A DNA stretch of 64,000 bases, from positions 1 to 64,000 of the forward strand of contig NZ_BNAQ01000007.1 of assembly GCF_014653575.1 (NCBI RefSeq). Direction: 5' to 3'. The notes below the pieces were generated by a model. That model was given only the letters and a program-made list of their open reading frames with translations, was not told the origin of the DNA and did not search any database. This DNA comes from Sphingomonas glacialis. Its GTDB lineage: Bacteria > Pseudomonadota > Alphaproteobacteria > Sphingomonadales > Sphingomonadaceae. Positions 53,050-62,113 of the stretch are shown here, in pieces; position 1 is the first letter of the stretch; each line of letters begins with the position of its first letter. The position numbers and the translations under genes were made by a program.

Positions 53050-53673
53050 TCATGAATTGGCAATTGTGACCGCGCCGCCGACGTGTTCGTCACTCGTCAG
53101 CTGATCGACGCAGAATTGCGCCACGTCCGCCCGAGTGATCGTGTGGGCGGTGTCGTGTCCTAGAAAGACCTTCACGATCCCGGTGGCAGCGCGGTCGTTA
53201 AGCATTGCGGGGCGGACGATGACGAAGGCAATGCCACTCGCGCGAACGACGGCTTCCGTAGCAGACTTGTCCTCAGTGGAGCCCCGCAACCACGTGGGCA
53301 CGATCACGTGCTCCACGAACCAGCTCACTTGGTCCGCCGAGTCGCCGACGCCGAACGCACTGATGACGATGATGCGCTTCGTACCGTGCGCCTTCATCGA
53401 CGCAACGACGGCGCCGGCGACGCTGCGCTCAAGCGCTGTCTTAAGGTAAGGCGTCTTGCCGCCGATCGAGTCGATCACGGCATCCTGCCCGGCCATCGCC
53501 CTGTCCACGCTCACCTGATCGGTCGCATCACCGGCGACGACACGGACATTCTCAGGTAGGCTATAGGACGCCGCGTCGCGAACGAACGCTGTCACAATGT
53601 GCCCGGCCGCCAAGGCCCGCTCGACCATAACTGAGCCCGTCTTGCCGGCGGCGCCAATGATCAAAACTTTCAT
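53050..53673 (-). CDS. NAD(P)-binding NmrA/SDR-like protein
   Basis: Rossmann-fold protein of 207 residues beginning MKVLIIGAAGKTGSVMVERAL, with the nucleotide-binding GxxGxxG, then VRVVAGDATD, a DAVIDSIGG strand and IIVISAFGVG. It fits the short atypical SDR group (NmrA-like, YwnB-like) that binds NAD(P) and often acts as a redox sensor or flavin/quinone reductase; the reaction is not known. AAGGAG lies before the ATG at 53673, so the longer frame from 53781 is rejected. It stands alone next to an SDR remnant on the same strand. Confidence 0.82.
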   Translation of the reverse strand: MKVLIIGAAGKTGSVMVERALAAGHIVTAFVRDAASYSLPENVRVVAGDATDQVSVDRAMAGQDAVIDSIGGKTPYLKTALERSVAGAVVASMKAHGTKRIIVISAFGVGDSADQVSWFVEHVIVPTWLRGSTEDKSATEAVVRASGIAFVIVRPAMLNDRAATGIVKVFLGHDTAHTITRADVAQFCVDQLTSDEHVGGAVTIANS

Positions 53674-53716
53674 GATCTCTTCTCCTTGAGCGGTTAGCCG
53701 CCGGTGTGCGGCACAA

Positions 53717-53835
53717 TCAATATTCTCCGCCGTCGATTGCGAGCGTGCTGCCCGTAACAAAGGACGCGTCTTCGGAAACAAGGAATGCGACAGCTTTGCC
53801 AGAGTAGGCGGAAACCCGATTTCGGAGGTTTTCCG
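53717..53835 (-). pseudogene. C-terminal remnant of a short-chain dehydrogenase
   Basis: The minus strand reads AVAFLVSEDASFVTG then STLAIDGGEY and a TGA at 53717. This is the standard end of classical SDR enzymes (cofactor-loop and IDGG tail). Upstream the frame dissolves within about 35 bases, so at least 200 residues are missing. The remnant lies between the NmrA-like gene and the MgtA-like gene. Too short to name a substrate. Confidence 0.65.
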
Positions 53836-53870
53836 TCACTGCCGATCGTTAGCGTATAACTGGGTCCGTT

Positions 53871-56501
53871 CTATGTGCTGACCCCTTTCTGCCGCCGCGC
53901 TTTTGCCCGTCTATGGCGTGAGCCGTTCAGAATCTTGGTTGTGGCGGCGCGCTTCAATGATTCAGCGAACATTAGGTAGAAGAGGACCAGCAGAATGATA
54001 CCGCCAGTCATGGCAAGGGGTGGGGTCTGAAAACCGAAGAGCGCAGCCGCCGGGGTGAACGGCAGCGCCATCGCAACCAGTAGAGCACCCAGCGACGTGG
54101 CCACCAGGATCGGTTTCGGCCGATCCGCCCAAGGCCTCCCATTCGTGCGGATGACGAAGATGACCAGGATTTGCGTCGCCATCGATTCCAGGAACCAGGC
54201 CGTGCGGAACTCGGGTGGTGAAGCGTGGAACAAGAAGATCAGCCCGCCGAACGTGAACAGGTCGAAAACCGATGACAATGGTCCCATGACCGCGGCAAAT
54301 CGGATCAGCGCGTGCATATCCCATCGTTGCGGCCTGACTATGGCTTCGGGCCTCACAGAGTCGAACGGGATCCCGATTTCGGAGATGTCGTAGAGCAGGT
54401 TGTTAAGAAGGATTTGCGTCGGCAGCATCGGCAGGAACGGAAGAAACAGCGATGCGGCCGCCATAGAGAGCATATTGCCGAAATTAGAACTCATGCCCAT
54501 CCGTATATATTTGAGGATGTTCACGAAGGTTCGCCGTCCTTCCTCCACGCCATCCGCGACGACAGCAAGATCCTGATCCAACAGGATCATGTCTGCGGCT
54601 GCCTGCGCGACGCCGGTTGCGCCCGACACGGACAGGCCAATATTCGCGGCCTTGAGCGCCGGAGCGTCGTTGATGCCGTCGCCGAGATAGCCCACCACCG
54701 CGCCGCCTGCTTGCAGTGCGCGAACCAAGCGGGATTTTTGATCGGGCGCGAGGCGGCCATAAGCATGAACCGATCGGACCTGTATGGCCAACGCATCGTC
54801 ACTGAGATGCTCGATATCGGCCCCCGACAGAACGCGACGGGCATCTAGACCTACCAGCCCGCTCAGCCGCCTGACCACGATCGGGTCGTCGCCCGACAGG
54901 ATTTTGAGCCGGATTCCCTGTGCCGCGAGACGGGCGACCGCGGCGGCGGCAGTCGGTTTGGGCGGGTCGGCGAAGGCGCACAGCCCCTCGAAAACAAGCC
55001 CTGTTTCATCAGCAGTCCCCGGATCGCGGCGGCCCTCGGTCCAAGCGCGGGATGCGACGGCGATCGCGCGAAGACCATCCTTCTCGGCAAGTTCCTTGAC
55101 CCGGGCGAGCACTGCGGCGCGTCCACTATCTTCCATCACGCTATTGGCACCGCCGTTTCGCGACGCCGTGCAAAGCGCGATGATAGCGTCCGGGGCACCT
55201 TTGGCGATCAGCACATCGCCCTCAAGTCCTCCAGCGACAATCGATCCCAGTCTCCGGTTGAAATCGAAGGCGTGGCGCCCGAGCAACGTCCAGCCCGACG
55301 TCGCCGTCGGGTTACCCTCTACAAGCGCTGCATCAAGCGCCCCACGATCCCCGCCGAGAATTGCGGCGATCGCGGCGAGGCGGCTTGGACGGGGATCAAG
55401 CGTTCCCGAACACGCGATGCTCTGCGCCAGCGTGATATGTGCTGAGGTAAGCGTGCCGGTCTTGTCAGTGCACAGCACCGTCATTGCACCTAGATCATGG
55501 ATAGACACGAGCCGTTTTACGATCACCTTGCGCCGCGCCATGCGGATGGCGCCGCGTGACAGGGTGACGGTTGTGATCATCGGCAAAAGTTCAGGTGTAA
55601 GCCCAACCGCCAACGCGACCGCAAACAGCAACGATTGCAGCAACGGGCGCCCGAAGAATACGCTGGTCGCCAACACGACCAGCACCAGTGCCATCGTCAG
55701 TCGCATCACCAGAAGGCCATAGGCACGCAGATCGGCCTGAAAAGGCGAGGTCTCCGTGGGCTGATTGAGGGCAGACGCCGCGGCCCCGAAGATCGTCGCC
55801 GCTCCAGTGTTGATTACCAGGACGACTGCCTCGCCAGTCTGGGCGACCGCGCCGCGAAACACGGCTCCACTAGCCTGGCTCGCGGACAAGCCCGTAACAG
55901 GGCCAGGCCTTTTCTCGACAGGATACGGCTCGCCCGTAAGTGCGGCTTCGTTTGCAGCGAAAGCGTCGCTTTCGATCACGAGTCCGTCGGCAGGAACGAT
56001 ATCACCCACGCGGACGCGTATCATGTCGCCCGGCACCACATTTCCCACGGGCACCTGAGCATACGTGCCGTCGCGGCGTACTTCCGCAGTAAGGGCGACA
56101 GACTTCCGAAGGACGTCAGCTGCGCGAATGGCATGGCCCTCCTGCACCGTATCCAACCCAATCGACAGAATAAGGATCGTCGCAATGATTGATCCGCCGA
56201 CGAGATCCCCCGTCCCGGCCGATACCAGCGCGGCAGCAAGCAAGATCAGTGACAGCGGCTCCAGCAGCCGACGAAGAATGGTCCGAAGAGCGCTCGCGCT
56301 TTTGCCTACGACATCGGCGTTTAGGCCATAGCGCCCGAGCCTGTCGGCGGCCTCTGCGCTACTGAGCCCAGCGTCGCCGCAACGCAACGTGGCCCGCAGA
56401 TCATCGATAGAACGCGTCCAGAAGGGCGCGTGGTCGGGCTCGCCTCGATTCCCCGTCGGGGCGGATATGATCGGTTCTGCAGCATGGACCGGTTGGATCA
56501 T
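53871..56501 (-). CDS. MgtA-type magnesium P3B ATPase
   Basis: Mg2+ uptake pump of about 876 residues. It shows an N-terminal cytoplasmic domain (DDLRATLRCGDAGLSSAEAA), the actuator motif LTGEPYPVEK, PELLPMITTVTLSRGA in helix 4 (typical of MgtA/MgtB), DKTGT, and GDGINDAPALKAANIG with SVSGATGVAQAAADMILLD. The C-terminal helices contain LLNNLLYDISE, as in MgtA. No metal-binding Cys motif. The ATG at 56501 follows AGGGG; the first ATG (56537) lacks a ribosome site. MgtA-type genes are usually induced by low Mg2+ through a leader RNA; I see no obvious leader in the 130 bases upstream. Confidence 0.9.
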   Translation of the reverse strand: MIQPVHAAEPIISAPTGNRGEPDHAPFWTRSIDDLRATLRCGDAGLSSAEAADRLGRYGLNADVVGKSASALRTILRRLLEPLSLILLAAALVSAGTGDLVGGSIIATILILSIGLDTVQEGHAIRAADVLRKSVALTAEVRRDGTYAQVPVGNVVPGDMIRVRVGDIVPADGLVIESDAFAANEAALTGEPYPVEKRPGPVTGLSASQASGAVFRGAVAQTGEAVVLVINTGAATIFGAAASALNQPTETSPFQADLRAYGLLVMRLTMALVLVVLATSVFFGRPLLQSLLFAVALAVGLTPELLPMITTVTLSRGAIRMARRKVIVKRLVSIHDLGAMTVLCTDKTGTLTSAHITLAQSIACSGTLDPRPSRLAAIAAILGGDRGALDAALVEGNPTATSGWTLLGRHAFDFNRRLGSIVAGGLEGDVLIAKGAPDAIIALCTASRNGGANSVMEDSGRAAVLARVKELAEKDGLRAIAVASRAWTEGRRDPGTADETGLVFEGLCAFADPPKPTAAAAVARLAAQGIRLKILSGDDPIVVRRLSGLVGLDARRVLSGADIEHLSDDALAIQVRSVHAYGRLAPDQKSRLVRALQAGGAVVGYLGDGINDAPALKAANIGLSVSGATGVAQAAADMILLDQDLAVVADGVEEGRRTFVNILKYIRMGMSSNFGNMLSMAAASLFLPFLPMLPTQILLNNLLYDISEIGIPFDSVRPEAIVRPQRWDMHALIRFAAVMGPLSSVFDLFTFGGLIFLFHASPPEFRTAWFLESMATQILVIFVIRTNGRPWADRPKPILVATSLGALLVAMALPFTPAAALFGFQTPPLAMTGGIILLVLFYLMFAESLKRAATTKILNGSRHRRAKARRQKGVST

Positions 56502-56630
56502 TCCGCTAGCACCCCTGTCCGAACGGCTGGCGGCCAAGCGGGGAACATGGGCCGCGCATTCTGATGTTTCTGCCGTCGCGGCGATACGATGCGGCGGGGT
56601 GGCGTTAACATACGGGCAGCCACCAGCAGG

Positions 56631-57614
56631 TCATGGCACCAGTACCGCGGCACCGTCGAACCGGCCTGCCCGCAGGTCGTCGAGTGCTTGGTTGGCCTGT
56701 TCCAGTGGATAGACGGTCGTCTTCACGACGATGCCCATCTTCGGGACAAGGCCAAGGAAATCGATTCCGTCTTGTCGTGTGAGATTGGCGACCGACAGTA
56801 GTTCCCGCTCTTCCCAGAGGATGTCGTAGGGGAAGCTCGGAATATCGCTCATGTGGATGCCCGCGCAGACGACCCGCCCGCCCTTGCGCACTACCTTGAG
56901 TGCCACCGGCACGAGATCGCCAACGGTGGCGTAGATGATCGCAGCATCGAGGGGTCCTGGCGGCATTTCGTCCGAGCCGCCCGCCCAGGTCACGCCCAGG
57001 CTGCGCGCGAACTCTTGTGTTCCAGTGTCGCCCGGCCGCGTGAATGCAAAGACTTCGCGACCCTGCCATTTGGCGACTTGTGCGACGATATGGCCGGCGG
57101 CGCCAAAACCGTAAATGCCCAAGCGCTTACCATCGCCGGCGATCTCCAAAGAGCGCCAGCCGATCAATCCGGCGCACAGCAGCGGTGCGAGCGACACGTC
57201 GCTGCCCGTCTCACCAAGTGGAAATGCAAAGCGCGCATCGGCAATCACCGCGGTCGCGAAGCCGCCGTCACGGGTGTACCCTGTAAACAGCGGCGCATCG
57301 CAGAGGTTCTCTCTATGCGCCTTGCAGTAATAACACACGCCGCAGGTGTGGCCGAGCCAAGGGATGCCGACCCGTTCTCCCAGTTGGAGATCGGATACAT
57401 TCGAGCCGATTGCGTCAATCCGGCCGACGATCTCATGGCCCGGAATTATTGGCGATTTCGGGTTCGGCAGTTCGCCGTCGAAAACGTGCAGATCGGTGCG
57501 GCAGACGCCGCACGCGAGAACCTTGACGCGGACTTCCCCAGGGCCGGGCTGACGGTCGGGCAATTCCGTCCATACCAGCGGCGTTCCAGGTTTATTGAGT
57601 ACCATTGCCTTCAT
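56631..57614 (-). CDS. zinc-dependent alcohol dehydrogenase family protein
   Basis: A 327-residue medium-chain dehydrogenase. Zinc ligands: CGVCRTDLH, GHEIVGRI and a CGVCYYCKAHRENLC loop. The cofactor fold is GIYGFGAAGHIVAQVAKW. It resembles AdhP-like enzymes that interconvert primary alcohols and aldehydes with NAD. The ATG at 57614 (MKAMVLNKPG) lies inside the end of the nnr gene, 23 bases before its stop, so the two form one operon. Both would be driven from the box at 59250. This is the third alcohol dehydrogenase linked to a FixJ-like box in the window. Confidence 0.9.
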   Translation of the reverse strand: MKAMVLNKPGTPLVWTELPDRQPGPGEVRVKVLACGVCRTDLHVFDGELPNPKSPIIPGHEIVGRIDAIGSNVSDLQLGERVGIPWLGHTCGVCYYCKAHRENLCDAPLFTGYTRDGGFATAVIADARFAFPLGETGSDVSLAPLLCAGLIGWRSLEIAGDGKRLGIYGFGAAGHIVAQVAKWQGREVFAFTRPGDTGTQEFARSLGVTWAGGSDEMPPGPLDAAIIYATVGDLVPVALKVVRKGGRVVCAGIHMSDIPSFPYDILWEERELLSVANLTRQDGIDFLGLVPKMGIVVKTTVYPLEQANQALDDLRAGRFDGAAVLVP

Positions 57615-59184
57615 GGTCGGCCAGTCCTTCGCTATGCGCCTGCCGAGGGGGCAGGGGGTAGGGGCGGTCACGTTCTACAGGATCCGTCTGCGCCTTGAGT
57701 TTCTGGAGAACCTTCGGCAGAGCATCCGGCAGATCTTCCGCGATCAGCCCCAGCCCGAATTCCGCGGCCGCTGCGCCGTGCAGCCAGACGCCGGCTGCAG
57801 CCGCCTTGAACGGGGTCATGCCTTGAGCCAGCAAAGCGGCGATAAAACCGGTCAGAACATCGCCGCTGCCTCCGGTCGCGAGTTGCGGCGGTGCGTTTGC
57901 ATTGATGATGGCGCGACCATCGGGGCTTGCAATGACGGTATCGGGCCCCTTGAAGACTACCACCGCGCCGCTCTGCCGCGCGGCGGCACGCGTGCGCTCC
58001 AGCTTGTCACCGTCAAAATGGAACAGCCGCATGAACTCGCCCGCGTGCGGCGTCATCACGCACGGCCCGACGATCGCCCCGAACAGATCCTCCGGTGCCT
58101 CGGCGAACGATGTAAGAGCATCCGCATCGAGCACGATCGGCCTTTTGGTTGCGAGCGCTGCAAGCACGTACGCTCGCGTCGATGCGCCGACGCCGGCCCC
58201 GGGCCCGATAGCGATCGCATTGCGACGTTCGTCCGCCAGCAGGTCCCGCCATCCCGCCACCCCCGCGAAGTCGCGTACAATGGCGTTGATGAGCGAGCCC
58301 GCATAAAGGCTCCACACCTCCGTCGGTGCGGCGAGCGTTACCATGCCGGCGCCCGCACGAGACGCGGCCAGCGTGGTCATGCGGCTGGCACCAGTGATAG
58401 TCGCGCCGCCCAGAACAAGCACTTCTCCACGCGTATATTTGTAGCTTTGGGGCTGGGGCCACGGGTAGGATGCCTGCCAGAGACCGGGATCGTTTTCCCA
58501 GCAATCGGGCGCAATCGCATCGAGCACGGATATCGGCGTGCCGATATCGGCAACGACGACCGCGCCGCACAGCGCTCGCCCCGGGTAGAGCAGATGGCCC
58601 GGTTTCTTGCGGAAGAACGTAACCGTCAGGTCGGCGGGTGCCGCATCCCCGCGAACCAGCCCCGACGCGCCATCAAGGCCACTGGGGACATCGATTGCAC
58701 AGACCGGAATCTTCCGGGCTTTCAGCGCCTCAATCATGACCAGCGCTTGCCCGTCGAGCGGCCTCGTCAGGCCCGCGCCGAAGAGTGCATCGACGACAAT
58801 TCCCGCGCCGTCGAGGCTTTCGGGACCGAAGGGCATCAGTTCGCCGGTCCAGCCCGTCGCCGCATGGGCAGCCTCGCCAGTGAGCTTCTCGAGCGTGCCG
58901 AGCAACGCCACCCTCACCGGCCATCCTGCAGCCTCGAGATGCCGCGCTACGACAAACCCGTCACCGCCATTGTTGCCGGGGCCGCACAACACCGTAACCG
59001 GCTGCATCGACCAGCGGCCGCCGACGGCGACCGCAACGGCGGCGCCGGCCGCCTCCATCATTGCAATGCCGCCGATGCCTTCCGCCTCGGCCCTGCGATC
59101 GACAGTGCCCATCTGTGCTGGGGTCAGGAGCACAACTGAGTCCTGTTGCCATGTATCGCAAGCAATACTGTCGGGATCGCTCAT
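57592..59184 (-). CDS. nnr: bifunctional NAD(P)HX epimerase/dehydratase
   Basis: Repairs hydrated NADH and NADPH, damage products that build up when reduced cofactors accumulate or heat up. N-terminal YjeF_N epimerase (about 20-215): AEGIGGIAMMEAAGAAVA, VLCGPGNNGGDGFVVARHL, VDALFGAGLTRP. C-terminal ADP-dependent dehydratase (about 235-515): GGATITGASRMTTLAA, IAIGPGAG, VLDADALT, TPHAGEF, LATGGSGDVLTG. The chosen start is MSDPDSIACD, with the box at 59250 upstream; a longer frame to 59271 overlaps the box. It is co-transcribed with the alcohol dehydrogenase, linking cofactor repair to a redox enzyme. Confidence 0.92.
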   Translation of the reverse strand: MSDPDSIACDTWQQDSVVLLTPAQMGTVDRRAEAEGIGGIAMMEAAGAAVAVAVGGRWSMQPVTVLCGPGNNGGDGFVVARHLEAAGWPVRVALLGTLEKLTGEAAHAATGWTGELMPFGPESLDGAGIVVDALFGAGLTRPLDGQALVMIEALKARKIPVCAIDVPSGLDGASGLVRGDAAPADLTVTFFRKKPGHLLYPGRALCGAVVVADIGTPISVLDAIAPDCWENDPGLWQASYPWPQPQSYKYTRGEVLVLGGATITGASRMTTLAASRAGAGMVTLAAPTEVWSLYAGSLINAIVRDFAGVAGWRDLLADERRNAIAIGPGAGVGASTRAYVLAALATKRPIVLDADALTSFAEAPEDLFGAIVGPCVMTPHAGEFMRLFHFDGDKLERTRAAARQSGAVVVFKGPDTVIASPDGRAIINANAPPQLATGGSGDVLTGFIAALLAQGMTPFKAAAAGVWLHGAAAAEFGLGLIAEDLPDALPKVLQKLKAQTDPVERDRPYPLPPRQAHSEGLADHEGNGTQ

Positions 59185-59249
59185 TCTCAGTGGATTCCTG
59201 CCTGCGGCAATTCGCGTGGTGCAAGCCGTGGGTACGGGGTCGGCGTCCG

Positions 59250-59276
59250 CCGCGGCAGGGTCGGAATTCACTTACA
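59250..59276 (-). promoter_or_regulatory. FixJ-like box before nnr
   Basis: On the minus strand TGTAAGTGAATTCCGACCC followed by TGCCGCGG. It shows GTAAGTGA in place of GTAMGTAG, then the complete right half. It lies 66-92 bp upstream of the ATG at 59184. This site joins the two halves of the consensus well. Confidence 0.5.
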
Positions 59277-59430
59277 CCGACGCTTTTTCGGGAAGCGGCA
59301 TCGCAGCGCGAAAGCGTCAATCAGTCGTGAAGTGTCCCCGCGCGGCGTGGCGCGGGAGGTTTAAGGTGCCAGCTCGCGGATGCGGACAAAGTCAGCACGT
59401 CCCGGTGTCTGGGCTGACATCGTTGGAGAT

Positions 59431-59448
59431 GAGTAGTTTCCGACGCTG
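59431..59448 (+). promoter_or_regulatory. FixJ-like box before the ADH-ALDH-pnt operon
   Basis: GAGTAGTTTCCGACGCTG, preceded by GAT. About 114-131 bp upstream of the ATG at 59562. The nnr box at 59250 faces the other way, so each divergent unit has its own site. Confidence 0.6.
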
Positions 59449-59561
59449 ATATCCCAAACTGATGAATCCTACCTCGCAATCCTGAACCAGCCACCGCGAA
59501 CCGGCTGGACCGGCCGCATCGGGCAATTCTGCGCGAGTAGCGGACCAGGAGCATGCGTATC

Positions 59562-60599
59562 ATGAAGGCATTCGTTTACGGTGGCGCGGGCAAGAAAAGC
59601 CTTGAAGACCGTCCCAAGCCCGGGATCACCGATCCGGGCGATGCGATCGTCAAGATGGTCAAGACGACCATTTGCGGGACCGACCTGCACATTTTGAAGG
59701 GCGATGTCGCGACCTGCGCGCCCGGGCGTATTCTGGGCCATGAAGGCGTGGGTACGATCGAGGCCGTCGGTGCCGGCGTCACCACCTTCAAGACGGGTGA
59801 CCGCGTGCTCATCTCTTGCATATCATCGTGCGGGAAGTGCGAATATTGCCGCCGCGGCATGTATTCGCATTGCACGACCGGGGGCTGGATCCTCGGCAAT
59901 TCGATCGACGGCACCCAGGCCGAATATGTCCGCATCCCGCATGCCGAGACGAGCCTCTATCCGATCCCCAAGGGTGCGGATGAGGACGCGATGGTCATGC
60001 TGAGCGACATCCTGCCGACCGGGTTCGAATGCGGCGTGCTCAACGGCAAGGTTTCGCCAGGATCGACGGTAGCGATCGTCGGCGCAGGACCGATCGGGCT
60101 GGCCGCGCTGCTCACCGCACAGCTCTATTCACCTGCCGAGATCATCATGATCGATCTCGATGACAATCGCCTGGAGATGGCGATGACGTTCGGCGCGACC
60201 CGGACCATCAACAGCGCGGACGGCAAGGCTTCAGACAAGGTGAAGGCGCTCACCGACGGAAAGGGCGTCGACACAGCGATCGAGGCGGTCGGTATCCCGG
60301 CGACCTTCGAGCTGTGCCAGCAGATCGTCGCGCCCGGCGGGATCATCGCCAATATCGGCGTTCACGGCCAGAAGGTCGACCTGCATCTGGAGACGCTCTG
60401 GTCGCAGAATATCGCGATCACCACGCGGCTGGTCGACGCCGTCACAACGCCCATGCTGCTGAAGACGGTGCAATCGGGGAAGATCGACCCGACCCGGCTG
60501 ATCACGCATCACTTCAAGCTCGACCAGATCCTCGACGCGTACGACACATTCGGGCGCGCTGCGGAAACCAAGGCGCTGAAGGTCATCATCGACGCCTGA
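59562..60599 (+). CDS. zinc-dependent alcohol dehydrogenase (secondary-alcohol type)
   Basis: A 345-residue medium-chain dehydrogenase starting MKAFVYGGAGKKSLEDRP. Catalytic zinc site: CGTDLH and GHEGVGTIEAVG. Structural zinc site: CGKCEYCRRGMYSHC. Cofactor fold: VGAGPIGLAALLTAQ with acidic D at the end of the second strand (MIDLDDNR), suggesting NAD. The overall pattern fits butanediol/isopropanol-type dehydrogenases. AGGAG lies before the ATG, which is preferred to the one nine bases earlier. First gene of a probable operon with an aldehyde dehydrogenase (70 bp further) and transhydrogenase genes; box at 59431. Confidence 0.9.
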   Translation: MKAFVYGGAGKKSLEDRPKPGITDPGDAIVKMVKTTICGTDLHILKGDVATCAPGRILGHEGVGTIEAVGAGVTTFKTGDRVLISCISSCGKCEYCRRGMYSHCTTGGWILGNSIDGTQAEYVRIPHAETSLYPIPKGADEDAMVMLSDILPTGFECGVLNGKVSPGSTVAIVGAGPIGLAALLTAQLYSPAEIIMIDLDDNRLEMAMTFGATRTINSADGKASDKVKALTDGKGVDTAIEAVGIPATFELCQQIVAPGGIIANIGVHGQKVDLHLETLWSQNIAITTRLVDAVTTPMLLKTVQSGKIDPTRLITHHFKLDQILDAYDTFGRAAETKALKVIIDA

Positions 60600-60668
60600 C
60601 ACCGCGCATGACGACACGACCGGCGACCTGCTCTTGGCCGTCCTCATTCCAACAGAAAGCTGAATTTC

Positions 60669-62051
60669 ATGACCTATCAAAGCCTCAATCCGTTCAACGG
60701 CAAACTCGTCGAATCCTTCGCCGATCTCGGCGATCCGCAACTCGAGACCAAGATCGCGACGGCCGACGCCTGCTACCAGACGTGGCGCCACACATCCTAC
60801 GCCGAGCGCGCCAAGATCATCGCCAAAGCAGGCGAAATCCTCCACGCGCGCGCCGACGCGTTCGCGCGCATCATGACGACCGAGATGGGCAAGCGCATCG
60901 GCGAGGCGCGCGGCGAGGTGGAATTCAGTGCGCGGATCATGGCGTATTACGCCAAGAACGCCGAACGCTTCCTGGCGCCGGTGAAGCTCAACCCCACCAA
61001 TGGCGAAGCGCATATGGAGAGCAGCCCGATCGGGGTGATCTTCTGCGTCGAGCCATGGAACTTCCCCTATTACCAGCTCGCCCGCGTCGCCGGGCCGCAT
61101 TTGATGGCGGGCAACACGATGGTCGTGAAGCACGCCGGCATCGTGCCACAGTGCGCGATCGCCTTCGAAAAGCTGCTGATCGAAGCGGGTGCGCCGGTCG
61201 GCCTCTATACCAATTTGCTGATCAGCCATGATCAGTCCGACACCGTCGTCGATGATCCCCGCATCAAGGGCGTCGCGCTGACCGGCAGTGTCGGCGCAGG
61301 CCGCAGCGTTGCCTCGCGCGCCGGCAAGAATCTCAAGGTCTCGTCGATGGAATTGGGCGGCAGTGACGCCTTCATCGTGCTCGAGGATGCGGATCTCGAC
61401 CTGACCGTTCCCTGGGCGGTGTGGGGCCGGATGTACAATACCGGCCAGACTTGCTGCGCGGCCAAGCGGTTCATCGTGGTCGAGAGCATGGCGGACGCGT
61501 TCCTCGAGAAGTTCAAGGCCGCGCTCGGCGCGCTCGAGGCGGGCGATCCGATGGATGAGAAGACGACGCTCGGACCGCTTTCGACCGAACAGGCGCTGGT
61601 CGATCTGCTCAAGCAAGTCGATGGCGCGGTCGCACACGGCGCCAAGGTCGCGCTCGGTGGCAAGCGTGTCGATCGTGCCGGATCGTTCATGACGCCGACG
61701 ATCCTGACTGACATTGCGAAGGACAACCCCGCTTTCCGCGAGGAATTCTTCGGACCGGTCGCGCTCTTCTTCCGCGTGAAGGATGAGGACGAAGCCATTG
61801 CGATCGCCAATGACTCCGATTTCGGCCTCGGCGGCTCGGTGTGGACCAAGGATGTGGCACGGGGACGTCGCGTCGCGTCGAAGGTCGAGACCGGCATGAT
61901 GTTCATCAACAACATCGACTGGACCGACGCCGAGCTGCCCTTCGGCGGCATCAAGGACTCGGGCTACGGCCGCGAGCTCGGCGACATGGGCATTCAGCAG
62001 TTCGTGAACAAAAAGCTGGTCCGCATCCACAATGCAAAAGCGCCTGCCTGA
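60669..62051 (+). CDS. NAD(P)-dependent aldehyde dehydrogenase (SSADH-like)
   Basis: Oxidises an aldehyde to its acid. The 460 residues have the ALDH fold: NAD-site stretch GVIFCVEPWNFPYYQLAR, the LTGSVGAGRSVA loop, the general-base Glu in MELGGSDAF and the catalytic Cys in NTGQTCCAAKRF (the TCCAAKR variant is common in succinate-semialdehyde dehydrogenases). It ends with PFGGIKDSGYGRELG. Length and motifs are normal. It lies 70 bp after the alcohol dehydrogenase, so a two-step alcohol-to-acid conversion is likely; the substrate is not known. A very strong hairpin separates it from pntA. Confidence 0.9.
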   Translation: MTYQSLNPFNGKLVESFADLGDPQLETKIATADACYQTWRHTSYAERAKIIAKAGEILHARADAFARIMTTEMGKRIGEARGEVEFSARIMAYYAKNAERFLAPVKLNPTNGEAHMESSPIGVIFCVEPWNFPYYQLARVAGPHLMAGNTMVVKHAGIVPQCAIAFEKLLIEAGAPVGLYTNLLISHDQSDTVVDDPRIKGVALTGSVGAGRSVASRAGKNLKVSSMELGGSDAFIVLEDADLDLTVPWAVWGRMYNTGQTCCAAKRFIVVESMADAFLEKFKAALGALEAGDPMDEKTTLGPLSTEQALVDLLKQVDGAVAHGAKVALGGKRVDRAGSFMTPTILTDIAKDNPAFREEFFGPVALFFRVKDEDEAIAIANDSDFGLGGSVWTKDVARGRRVASKVETGMMFINNIDWTDAELPFGGIKDSGYGRELGDMGIQQFVNKKLVRIHNAKAPA

Positions 62052-62062
62052 GCTTCAAGACC

Positions 62063-62088
62063 GGCGCCCGGCAATCCTGCCGGGCGCC
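62063..62088 (+). terminator. strong hairpin between the aldehyde dehydrogenase and pntA
   Basis: GGCGCCCGGCA (62063-62073) pairs perfectly with TGCCGGGCGCC (62078-62088) around a four-base loop, and flanking CTTCA/TGAAG can extend it. No T-run follows. It may be a partial terminator or RNA-end barrier that lowers transhydrogenase expression relative to the dehydrogenases. Confidence 0.55.
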
Positions 62089-62113
62089 CTGAAGCGAGAC
62101 CGCGGAGCGCCCC

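Noticed and set aside
53802..53832. GGAAACCCGA...GGTTTTCCG as another box pair
   Set aside because: It deviates at several conserved positions and lies at the end of an SDR remnant, not before a gene start.
60231..62030. 599-codon open frame on the minus strand
   Set aside because: Shadow of the alcohol and aldehyde dehydrogenase genes, both of which have full catalytic motifs.
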